A stretch of DNA of 24,673 nt from an uncultured Oscillibacter sp. (GTDB lineage: Bacteria > Bacillota_A > Clostridia > Oscillospirales > Oscillospiraceae). The notes under the pieces are model-generated. The model searched no databases, was not told where the DNA came from, and saw only the letters and a program-made list of their open reading frames with translations. Shown piece by piece: positions 1 through 6,693 of this stretch. Position numbers and translations under genes: made by a program. The DNA lies in assembly GCA_902462475.1 (NCBI GenBank), contig CABQCB010000002.1, positions 1 through 24,673 on the forward strand, in the 5' to 3' direction. How positions within the stretch are numbered: position 1 is the first letter of the stretch; each line of letters opens with the position of its first letter.

Positions 1-166
1 CGTCATCGATGGAGATGCCGGTAGCCTCCTCCAGAGCCATCACCAGCTCCACGGAAGCCAGAGAGTCGGCGCCCAGGTCGTCAGCCAGGCTGGCCTCGGG
101 GGTCACCTGCTCAGCCTCGCAGCCCAGGGTCTCCACGATGATGTCGCGTACTTTCTCGAATTCCAT
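1..166 (-). CDS. acpP: Acyl carrier protein, N-terminal part (cut by window start)
   Basis: The first 55 codons of an acyl carrier protein are present and the rest lies outside the window. The protein carries the growing fatty-acyl chain on a 4'-phosphopantetheine arm in the cytoplasm. The attachment site is visible as LGADSL, with Ser35 as the modified residue, inside the usual acidic helix II context ([10 protein letters not shown]). The start is the ATG at 166, preceded on the minus strand by AAGGAG about nine bases upstream. The gene diverges from trkA, with about 270 bp between them. The upstream DNA is extremely AT-rich and holds a long inverted repeat, which may be an operator. Family identity is very secure; which acp paralogue it is cannot be told from the fragment. 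Confidence 0.95.
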   Translation of the reverse strand, partial: MEFEKVRDIIVETLGCEAEQVTPEASLADDLGADSLASVELVMALEEATGISIDD

Positions 167-197
167 ATACGGTACTCCTTATTTTGTCGAAATGTAA

Positions 198-231
198 ATT
201 ATTTTAATTAAAAATATTTAACTAAAATAAT
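198..231. repeat. 34-bp AT-only inverted repeat upstream of acpP
   Basis: The arms ATTATTTTAATTAAA (198-212) and TTTAACTAAAATAAT (217-231) are reverse complements with a single mismatch, separated by AATA. The element lies 32 bp upstream of the acpP start, where its promoter must be. It contains TTTAAT and TAAAAT sequences on the minus strand that could serve as a -10. It is a candidate operator for a fatty-acid-synthesis regulator. No match to a specific known box (FapR, FabT) is claimed. Confidence 0.6.
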
Positions 232-274
232 CGAACTTATTTTACGCAGGGACCGGGGGTTTGTCAAGGGAAAT

Positions 275-358
275 TTGGGCAGGTTTGGAAAGCTGTTATA
301 AAATTTGTGCCAATAAGGGCCGGAAGGTATTCCATTTTACAAGAATATCCTTTATAAT
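275..358 (+). promoter_or_regulatory. Possible trkA promoter region
   Basis: Two weak candidates precede trkA. One is TTGGGC (275-280) with TATAAA (297-302) at 16 bp spacing. The other is a perfect TATAAT (353-358) with no good -35 partner. The region between the acpP leader and trkA (about 232-437) holds nothing else recognisable. Confidence 0.25.
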
Positions 359-437
359 TCCTTAATACACGACCTTTGCCGGGCCAGGCCCGGACACTTT
401 TATGAAGAGCAGTCTTGCAAAGACGAAAGGAAGCACC

Positions 438-1799
438 ATGAGAATCATTATCGTGGGCGCGGGCAAAGTGGGCCTGGCGCTGACGCAGCAGCTGTCCAAG
501 GAAAACCAGGTGACGGTCATCGACCACAATTATCATCTCATTGAGAACATCATCAACATCCATGATGTCATGGGTGTGTGCGGCAACGGCGCCATCTACG
601 AGGTGCAGAAAGAGGCAGAGACGGACAAGGCCGACCTGCTGATCGCCACCACCTCCAGCGATGAGATCAACATCGTGGCCTGCCTTGTGGCCAAGAAGAT
701 GGGCGTGCGCCACACCATCGCCCGGATCCGCAATCCGGAATATGAAAAGCAGCTGCGCTTCATGCGGGAGGACCTGGGCCTTTCCATGGTCATCAATCCG
801 GAGAAGGCCACTGCCCGCGAGATCGCCCGCGTGCTGCGCTTCCCCAACGCCATCAAGCTGGAGTCCTTTTCCAAGGGCCGTATGGAGCTGGTGGAGTACC
901 GGATCCCGGAGGGCAGCATGCTCCACGGGGTGCGCCTTTCCGACCTGTACCGGAACCTCAGGGTGCGGGTGCTGATCTGTGCCGTGGCCCGCAAGGGGGA
1001 GACGATCATCCCCTCTGGTGATTTCGAACTGCGGACCGGGGACAAGATCTATCTGACCTCCTCTCCCGCCCAGCTGGAGCAGTTCTTCCGGCATCTGGGC
1101 GTGTTCCGGGGCAAGGCGTCCTCTGTTATGATCGTGGGTGCCAGCAAGATGTGCTACTATCTTGCCAAGGAGCTTTTGGAGATGGGCATGTCCGTCAAGA
1201 TCATCGACCGGGATGAGCGGCGGTGCGTGGAAATGGGTGAGCGTCTGCCCAAGGCGCTGGTCATCGTGGGCGACGGCACTGACGGCGAGCTGCTCCATGA
1301 GGAGGGCATCCGCCAGACGGACGCCTTCGTGGCGCTCACGGGCCTGGACGAGGCCAACATCCTCATGTCCATGAGTGCGGCCAAGCTGACCGGCTCGTGC
1401 AAGGTGGTGGCCAAGATCAACCGCAAGCAGTTGGTGGACCTGGTGTCGGACGAGAGCATGATCGACAGCGTGGTGTCCGCCGGTTCCGTGACCGCGGAGC
1501 TTATTTTGCAGTATGTGCGCGCCATGCAGAACGCCACCGGCTCCCAGATCAAAACGCTGCACCGTGTGGCAGGGGAGACCGTGGAGGCCGTGGAATTCGG
1601 CGTGACCCATGAGGCGCCCTACATCGGCGTGCCGCTGAAGGACCTGCAGCTCAAAAGCGGCATTTTGCTGGCGGGCATCGTCCGGCAGAACGGGCAGATC
1701 ATCATCCCCTCCGGCGAGGATGTGCTGCGGCTGCATGACGACGTGATCGTTGTTACCACGGATACCTCCCTGCGGGATATCCGGGATATCCTGCGGTAA
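438..1799 (+). CDS. trkA: Trk-type potassium uptake regulatory subunit TrkA
   Basis: This 453-residue cytoplasmic protein is the gating subunit of a Trk/Ktr potassium channel. It binds nucleotides and controls the membrane pore made by the next gene. It shows the duplicated RCK layout: an N-terminal Rossmann domain beginning RIIIVGAGKVG (GxGxxG at residues 7-12), a TrkA_C region, then a second Rossmann copy beginning VMIVGASKM, whose glycine motif is degenerate, and a second TrkA_C region. The length fits the family. The ATG at 438 is chosen over the in-frame ATG at 402 because the protein begins directly with the Rossmann strand and GAAAGGAA lies just upstream. It is followed 27 bp later by trkH, so the two form an operon. 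Confidence 0.95.
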   Translation: MRIIIVGAGKVGLALTQQLSKENQVTVIDHNYHLIENIINIHDVMGVCGNGAIYEVQKEAETDKADLLIATTSSDEINIVACLVAKKMGVRHTIARIRNPEYEKQLRFMREDLGLSMVINPEKATAREIARVLRFPNAIKLESFSKGRMELVEYRIPEGSMLHGVRLSDLYRNLRVRVLICAVARKGETIIPSGDFELRTGDKIYLTSSPAQLEQFFRHLGVFRGKASSVMIVGASKMCYYLAKELLEMGMSVKIIDRDERRCVEMGERLPKALVIVGDGTDGELLHEEGIRQTDAFVALTGLDEANILMSMSAAKLTGSCKVVAKINRKQLVDLVSDESMIDSVVSAGSVTAELILQYVRAMQNATGSQIKTLHRVAGETVEAVEFGVTHEAPYIGVPLKDLQLKSGILLAGIVRQNGQIIIPSGEDVLRLHDDVIVVTTDTSLRDIRDILR

Positions 1800-1826
1800 G
1801 CAGGCAGAAGAAGGAGAGTCATCCAA

Positions 1827-3272
1827 ATGATCGTCTTTATTCTGGGCAGGATCCTGCTGACAGAGGCGGCGCTGATGGTTTTGCCGCTGCTGGTGGCGGT
1901 TTTGTACGGAGAATCCATCCTGCCCTTTTTGCTGCCTGCCCTGGCGCTGGCGGTGTGCGGCGCCCTGATGAGTGCCAGAAAGCCCAAGAGCATGGCTTTG
2001 TTTGCAAGGGACGGCCTGGCTGTGGTGGCCATGGCGTGGATCGCCATGTCCGCCTTCGGCGCGCTGCCCTTCTGCATCTCCGGGGACATCCCCCATTTTG
2101 TGGATGCCTTTTTTGAAACGGTGTCTGGCTTTACCACCACCGGCGCCAGCATCCTCACGGAGGTGGAGTCCCTCACCCGCAGCGGCCTGTTCTGGCGCAG
2201 CTTCACCCACTGGGTAGGCGGCATGGGCGTGCTGGTGTTCGTCATGGCCATTCTGCCCATGAGCGACGGCCACGGCATGCACCTTCTGCGGGCGGAGGTG
2301 CCCGGCCCCACCGTGGGCAAGCTGGTCAGCCGCATGAGCGACTCGGCCAAGATCCTCTACGGCATCTACCTGGTCATGACCATTATCGAGATCGTCCTTT
2401 TGCTGCTGGGCGGCATGCCTTTGTTCGATGCGTGCATCCACGCCTTCGGCACGGCCGGCACCGGCGGCTTCAGCTGCCGGAACCTGAGCGTGGGCGCCTA
2501 TCAAAGCCCCTATTTCGATGTGGTCATCGGCGTTTTCATGCTGCTGTTCGGCGTGAATTTCAACCTCTACTACTTCCTGCTGATCCGCCGCTTCCGGGAT
2601 GTGTTCCGCTCCGAGGAGCTGCGGGCCTACATCCTGATCGTGGCGGCGGCAGTGGGAGCCATCACCATCAACATCGCCCATCTGTATGAGTCCTTGGGAG
2701 AGAGCCTGCGCCACGCGTTTTTCCAGGTCTCCTCCATCATCACCACCACCGGCTTTGCCACTGTGGACTTCAACCAGTGGCCTACCTTCTCCAAGGCCAT
2801 TTTGGTAACATTGATGTTCATCGGCGCCTGCGCCGGCTCTACCGGCGGCGGTATCAAGGTGGCGCGGATCGTCATTTTGGCAAAGACGTCCTTCGGGGAT
2901 ATGCGCAAGATGCTTCACCCCAACGCGGTGGCTACCGTGCGCATGGAGGGCAAGGCCCTGGGGGACAAGCAGATCCGCAGCGTGCACCTGTTTCTCACGG
3001 TGTACCTGGCGCTGTTTGTGATCTCCTGCCTGCTGCTTTCTCTGGAGCATACGGATCTGATCACCACCTTCACGGCGGTGGCCTCGTGCATGAACAACAT
3101 CGGACCGGGCCTGGAGATCGTGGGCCCCATGGGCAACTTCTCCTCGTTCTCCTACGCCTCCAAGCTGCTGCTGTCTTTCGACATGCTGGCCGGCCGGCTG
3201 GAGCTGTTCCCCATGCTGCTGCTGCTGGCACCGTCCATCTGGAAACGCAAGCTGCCCTCTCTGCGAGGCTGA
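1827..3272 (+). CDS. trkH: Trk-type potassium transporter pore subunit TrkH
   Basis: This 481-residue integral membrane protein is the ion-conducting subunit that partners TrkA. All four selectivity-filter loops of the TrkH/TrkG/KtrB superfamily can be read: SGFTTTGAS, FGTAGTGGFS, ITTTGFATVDF, and MNNIGPGL near the C terminus. Each filter is followed by a membrane helix, giving the 4 x (M1-P-M2) architecture plus extra N-terminal helices. The start has AAGGAG about 12 bases upstream. An intrinsic terminator begins four bases after the stop, so the trkA-trkH unit is closed here. Length and motifs are normal for a functional transporter. Whether it couples to sodium or protons cannot be read from the sequence. 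Confidence 0.95.
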   Translation: MIVFILGRILLTEAALMVLPLLVAVLYGESILPFLLPALALAVCGALMSARKPKSMALFARDGLAVVAMAWIAMSAFGALPFCISGDIPHFVDAFFETVSGFTTTGASILTEVESLTRSGLFWRSFTHWVGGMGVLVFVMAILPMSDGHGMHLLRAEVPGPTVGKLVSRMSDSAKILYGIYLVMTIIEIVLLLLGGMPLFDACIHAFGTAGTGGFSCRNLSVGAYQSPYFDVVIGVFMLLFGVNFNLYYFLLIRRFRDVFRSEELRAYILIVAAAVGAITINIAHLYESLGESLRHAFFQVSSIITTTGFATVDFNQWPTFSKAILVTLMFIGACAGSTGGGIKVARIVILAKTSFGDMRKMLHPNAVATVRMEGKALGDKQIRSVHLFLTVYLALFVISCLLLSLEHTDLITTFTAVASCMNNIGPGLEIVGPMGNFSSFSYASKLLLSFDMLAGRLELFPMLLLLAPSIWKRKLPSLRG

Positions 3273-3275
3273 TGC

Positions 3276-3306
3276 AAAACGCGCGGTCCTGGCGACCGCG
3301 CGTTTT
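3276..3306 (+). terminator. Intrinsic terminator after trkH
   Basis: A perfect 13-bp stem pairs AAAACGCGCGGTC (3276-3288) with GACCGCGCGTTTT (3294-3306) around a CTGGC loop. It starts immediately after the trkH stop and insulates the next promoter. Confidence 0.8.
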
Positions 3307-3318
3307 CCTGCGAAAAGC

Positions 3319-3335
3319 TGGCAGGAAATTTGCTT
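3319..3335 (+). promoter_or_regulatory. Sigma-54 (-24/-12) promoter for the AEC carrier
   Basis: TGGCAGGAAATTTGCTT has GG at 3320-3321 and GC at 3332-3333, separated by exactly 10 bases, and follows TGGCA-N-G-N4-TTGCT. The implied start of transcription is near 3345, about 37 bases before the start codon. It lies just after the trkH terminator. It is one of four such promoters in the window. Confidence 0.7.
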
Positions 3336-3381
3336 GTTATATTAAAATGTTAAAACTTCGTAAAAAAAGGGGACGATCCGC

Positions 3382-4326
3382 TTGCTTGAAAATCTGCTCT
3401 TCAGTCTCAATATGAGCCTGCCGCTGTTTATCCTGCTGGGCCTGGGCTATGTGCTGGCCCGCAAGGGACTTTTTTCTGACGACTACGTTTCCAGGACCAC
3501 CAATCTGGTCTACTACGTGATGCTGCCCGCCAAGCTGTTTCTGGATATCTGCGAGACGGATCTGACCGCTGCCTTTGATCCCCGGTACGTGGCAGTGACC
3601 GCGGTGGGTGTGGTGGCGCAGTTCATTCTGGCCTGGCTGTGCGGCGATCTTCTGTGCCGGGACAAAAGCAAGCAGAGCGCCTTTGCCCACGCGTGCTTCC
3701 GGGGCAACTTCGCTTATCTTGGCATGGCGCTGCTGCAGAATATCTACAACAGCGACACCGTGGCCAGCACGGCGGTGATCCTGGCCATCGTGCTGCCGCT
3801 GTACAACATTCAGGGCGTCATTTTGATGACGATCAAAGAAGGGGAAGGCGGCATCCATGTTGGAAAGATCCTGCTGGGCGTGCTGAAAAACCCCATGGTA
3901 CTGGCGATTCTGGCGGGCTTGCCCTTTGCCTACTTCCAGGTGGAGCTTCCGTATGTGGTCTCCAAGAGCCTGAGCTATCTGCAGGTGGCCACCAGCACCA
4001 TGGCCCTTTTGGTGGTGGGCGCCAGCATCAAGCTGGACGCCATCCGGGAGGATCTGCCGCTGCTGCTGCGGGTGTCGGGCATCAAGCTGCTGGTCATGCC
4101 GGCCATCTGGGGCGCGATGGCCGTGGCGGCGGGACTGAGTTCCGAGCAGGTCGTCACGCTGACCATCGTGGGCTCCATGCCCGCTGCCGTCAATGTGTAC
4201 ATCATTACCGACAAGCTGGGCGGCGACGGAAAGACCGCCTGCGGCGCCGTGGTGGTGACGCACCTTTTGTCCCTGTTCACCATGACGGGCGTGGTGTTCA
4301 TCCTGCGCAGCGCGGGGCTGATTTGA
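3382..4326 (+). CDS. AEC-family (auxin efflux carrier-like) permease, probably for an organic acid
   Basis: This 314-residue polytopic membrane protein belongs to the AEC family (Mem_trans), which in bacteria includes malate and malonate permeases such as MleP and MdcF. It starts with the usual first helix (SLNMSLPLFILLGLGYVLA) and contains about ten hydrophobic segments in two halves with a central polar loop around KEGEGGIH. The chosen start is TTG at 3382, with AAAGGGGA eight bases upstream; the alternative ATG at 3412 would remove the beginning of helix 1 and lacks a good ribosome site. It stands alone between the trkH terminator and the next promoter and has its own sigma-54 promoter. 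That puts it in the same apparent regulon as the dicarboxylate transporters downstream. Substrate and direction are inferred from context only. Confidence 0.85.
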   Translation: MLENLLFSLNMSLPLFILLGLGYVLARKGLFSDDYVSRTTNLVYYVMLPAKLFLDICETDLTAAFDPRYVAVTAVGVVAQFILAWLCGDLLCRDKSKQSAFAHACFRGNFAYLGMALLQNIYNSDTVASTAVILAIVLPLYNIQGVILMTIKEGEGGIHVGKILLGVLKNPMVLAILAGLPFAYFQVELPYVVSKSLSYLQVATSTMALLVVGASIKLDAIREDLPLLLRVSGIKLLVMPAIWGAMAVAAGLSSEQVVTLTIVGSMPAAVNVYIITDKLGGDGKTACGAVVVTHLLSLFTMTGVVFILRSAGLI

Positions 4327-4331
4327 AAAAT

Positions 4332-4348
4332 TGGCATGTGATTTGCTT
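4332..4348 (+). promoter_or_regulatory. Sigma-54 promoter for the CoA-transferase/lyase operon
   Basis: TGGCATGTGATTTGCTT has GG at 4333-4334 and GC at 4345-4346 with 10 bases between, differing from TGGCACG-N4-TTGCW at one position. Transcription would begin near 4357. A small hairpin (TGCGGC/GCCGCA, around 4371-4386) lies in the leader before the ribosome site ATCGGAGG. Confidence 0.75.
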
Positions 4349-4409
4349 TATTAACTTTTGAATTTGCAGTCTGCGGCGGCTGCCGCACCAAAAATCGGAG
4401 GAACGAAAC

Positions 4410-5609
4410 ATGGAAAACAACATGGCATTGAGCAACATTCGGGTGCTGGATCTGACCCGCGTCATGGCGGGCCCCTACTGCACCATGTATCTTGCGGATC
4501 TGGGCGCCGAGGTCATCAAGATCGAGATCCCCGGCTCCGGAGACGATACCCGCAAATTCCCGCCCTTCAAAAACGGGGAGAGCCTGTATTACTGTAACAT
4601 GAACCGTAACAAAAAGGGTGTTACATTAAACCTGAAAAAGCCCGAGGGCAAGGAGCTTTTCAAGGAAATGGTGAAAAACGCCGACGTGGTGGTGGAAAAT
4701 TACCGCCCCGGCGTCATGGACAAGCTGGGCCTTGGCTATGACGTTTTGAAGGAGGTCAACCCCCGGATCGTGTACGCGGCGGTATCCGGCTTCGGAAGCT
4801 ACGGCCCCAAGCACCAGCGCCCCGGCTATGACATCATCGCCCAGGCCACCAGCGGCATCATGAGCCTCACCGGTGAGGCCGGCGGCGGCCCTCTGCGCAC
4901 CGGCAGCGCCATCGGCGATCTGGTGGGCGGACTGAACCTTTGCATCGGCATCCTAGCTGCCCTGAACGCCCGGCAGTTTACCGGCAAGGGCCAGCGGGTG
5001 GACGTGGCCCTGGTGGACGGCCTGGTCTCCTTCCTGGAGACCAACACCCAGCGCTATCAGGTGGACGGCCGCCAGCCCGAGCGCATGGGCAACCGCTATC
5101 CCTCCGCGGCACCCTATGATTCCTTCAAGGCCAAGGATGGCGAATTCGTCATCGGCTGCGGCAACGACAAGCTCTTCGCCCTTTTGTGCAATGAGGTGCT
5201 CCACCGGCCGGAGCTGGTGGGGGATCCCCGCTATGATACGCCGGTGAACCGCCTTGCCAATCAGGCGGAGCTGAAGGTGATCGTGGAGGAGTGGTCCACC
5301 CAGCATACCATCGCCGAGGCGGTGGACGCGGTGCTTGCCGCCGGCGTGCCTGCCGCCCCCATCAACGACATCCCCGCCGTCATGAACGACGAGCATATCG
5401 CCAAGGCCCGGGAGATGTTCCTGGACTGCGAGCATCCCGTGGCAGGTCATCTGCGGCTCAACGGCAACCCCGTCAAGCTCATGGACAGCATGCCCCGCCT
5501 GCGTACGCCCGCACCCACTCTGGGCCAGGACAATGAGGCCGTGTATGAAGACGTGTTCGGCCTGAGCCCGGAGCGCCTGGCAGAACTGAAGGAGCAGGGC
5601 GTCATCTGA
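4410..5609 (+). CDS. Class III CoA-transferase, CaiB/BaiF (formyl-CoA transferase-like) family
   Basis: This 399-residue cytoplasmic enzyme moves CoA between carboxylic acids through an enzyme-bound aspartyl-CoA anhydride. The N-terminal signature (VLDLTRVMAGPYC, residues 12-24, then LGAEVIKIE) and the catalytic aspartate in SAIGDLVGG (Asp170, equivalent to Asp169 of formyl-CoA transferase) are present. Length is typical. The start has CGGAGG ten bases upstream. It is followed 64 bp later by an HMG-CoA-lyase-like gene in the same operon. That pairing mirrors the human enzymes SUGCT, which makes HMG-CoA from 3-hydroxy-3-methylglutarate, and HMGCL, and suggests a hydroxylated dicarboxylate as the acceptor. 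Citramalate, itaconate or other acids remain possible. Family is certain; the substrate is inference. Confidence 0.92.
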   Translation: MENNMALSNIRVLDLTRVMAGPYCTMYLADLGAEVIKIEIPGSGDDTRKFPPFKNGESLYYCNMNRNKKGVTLNLKKPEGKELFKEMVKNADVVVENYRPGVMDKLGLGYDVLKEVNPRIVYAAVSGFGSYGPKHQRPGYDIIAQATSGIMSLTGEAGGGPLRTGSAIGDLVGGLNLCIGILAALNARQFTGKGQRVDVALVDGLVSFLETNTQRYQVDGRQPERMGNRYPSAAPYDSFKAKDGEFVIGCGNDKLFALLCNEVLHRPELVGDPRYDTPVNRLANQAELKVIVEEWSTQHTIAEAVDAVLAAGVPAAPINDIPAVMNDEHIAKAREMFLDCEHPVAGHLRLNGNPVKLMDSMPRLRTPAPTLGQDNEAVYEDVFGLSPERLAELKEQGVI

Positions 5610-5619
5610 GAACAGTCAG

Positions 5620-5633
5620 CGTCCTTCGGGACG
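5620..5633 (+). other. Intercistronic C(UUCG)G hairpin
   Basis: CGTCC (5620-5624) pairs with GGACG (5629-5633) around a TTCG tetraloop of the extra-stable kind, with no T-run. It sits between the CoA-transferase and lyase genes and may shape mRNA stability or relative expression. Confidence 0.45.
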
Positions 5634-5673
5634 TAAGAAGATATCCCGTTATTTTTTGAAAGGAGTTTTGCAT

Positions 5674-6588
5674 ATGAAGCTGCCCGAAAGCGTGGAACTG
5701 ATCGAGGTATGCCCCCGGGACGGGTTCCAGAATGTTCATGATCTGATCCCCTTTGACGCCAAGGTCGCCATCATCAAGAAGCTGGCGGAGGCCGGATTCA
5801 AGCGCATCGAGGCCGTGTCCTTCGTCAGCCCCAAGGCCATTCCCCAGATGGCCGACGCCAAGGATGTGATGCTGGCAGTGAAGGACACCCTCAAGGCCCA
5901 CGGCGTCCGCTCTGTTGCGCTGGTGCCCAACGCCCGGGGCGTGGAGACGGCCCTGGAGTGCGGCGTGGATGAGCTGACGTACGTGGTCAGCGTCAGCGAA
6001 AAGCACAACATGGCCAACGTCCGCCGCACGCCGGACGAGTCCCTGGCCCAGTTCAAGGAGCTGGCCGGCCAGTACGGCCACCAGATGCGCTTCCGCCTGG
6101 CCCTGGCCACGGCCCTGGGCTGCCCCTTCGGCGAGGAGATCCGCACGGAGCGTGTGACGGAGATGGTGCGCTTCGGCCTGGAGCAGGGCTGTGAGGAGGT
6201 CATGATCGCCGACACGGTGGGCATGTCCAACCCCAAGCGTACCTATGACCTGATGGAGGCCCTGGTCAAGGAGTTCGGCCCCGAGCGCTTCGTCATGCAC
6301 CTGCACGATACCCGCGGCCTGGCCCTGGCCAACACCCTGGCCTGCATGCAGATGGGCGTGCACAAGTTCGAGTCCGCCGCCGGCGGCTTGGGCGGCTGCC
6401 CCTTCGCCCCCGGCGCGGCCGGCAACGTGGCCACCGAGGATGTACTGAACATGATGAGCGAAATGGGCATTGCCACCGGTATCGACAACGACGTGCTCCA
6501 TGAGGCAGTGGAGCTGATCCAGGCCAATGTCCACGCCAACATCGTCAGCCACCTGACGCCGCTGTACAAGAAGGCACCCTGCGTGTAA
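5674..6588 (+). CDS. HMG-CoA lyase-like enzyme (DRE-TIM metallolyase)
   Basis: This 304-residue enzyme belongs to the hydroxymethylglutaryl-CoA lyase family, which cleaves HMG-CoA to acetyl-CoA and acetoacetate. The catalytic PRDGFQN motif (Arg15-Asp16), the metal-binding HLHD (residues 209-212, with DTRG following) and the signature GGLGGCPFAPGA with active-site Cys242 are all intact. The C-terminal GNVATEDV matches the family. The start is ATG 5674 with GAAAGGAG eight bases upstream; the in-frame TTG at 5656 is rejected. It is the last gene of its operon and is followed directly by a strong terminator. Related substrates such as citramalyl-CoA are conceivable, and isopropylmalate-synthase-like activity is unlikely because the family cysteine loop is conserved. 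Confidence 0.92.
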   Translation: MKLPESVELIEVCPRDGFQNVHDLIPFDAKVAIIKKLAEAGFKRIEAVSFVSPKAIPQMADAKDVMLAVKDTLKAHGVRSVALVPNARGVETALECGVDELTYVVSVSEKHNMANVRRTPDESLAQFKELAGQYGHQMRFRLALATALGCPFGEEIRTERVTEMVRFGLEQGCEEVMIADTVGMSNPKRTYDLMEALVKEFGPERFVMHLHDTRGLALANTLACMQMGVHKFESAAGGLGGCPFAPGAAGNVATEDVLNMMSEMGIATGIDNDVLHEAVELIQANVHANIVSHLTPLYKKAPCV

Positions 6589-6590
6589 TC

Positions 6591-6624
6591 AAAAAAGAGC
6601 CGGCCGCGGGCCGGCTCTTTTTTT
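6591..6624 (+). terminator. Intrinsic terminator after the lyase gene
   Basis: GAGCCGGCC (6597-6605) pairs with GGCCGGCTC (6609-6617) around GCG. It is flanked by A6 upstream and a T7 run (6618-6624), so it closes the CoA-transferase/lyase unit. Confidence 0.9.
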
Positions 6625-6627
6625 GCC

Positions 6628-6663
6628 GAAGCGCTTCCTTTTTTGCCGGAATCGTGCTATATT
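6628..6663 (+). promoter_or_regulatory. Putative promoter of the sigma-54 activator gene with a palindrome
   Basis: A -10-like TATATT (6658-6663) lies 17 bp after a poor -35, TTCCTT (6635-6640). A perfect 10-bp palindrome GAAGCGCTTC (6628-6637) overlaps that -35. No GG-N10-GC element is present, so the activator is probably made from a housekeeping promoter. The palindrome is a possible operator. Confidence 0.35.
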
Positions 6664-6693
6664 GTTGCAAGTGTTAAAGACGAGGTGGAACGT

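Noticed and set aside
264..3050. 928-codon minus-strand open frame opposite trkA and trkH
   Set aside because: It is a shadow frame in GC-rich DNA. Its translation is a low-complexity His/Gln/Gly/Ala mixture, while the plus strand encodes two complete, motif-perfect potassium transport proteins.
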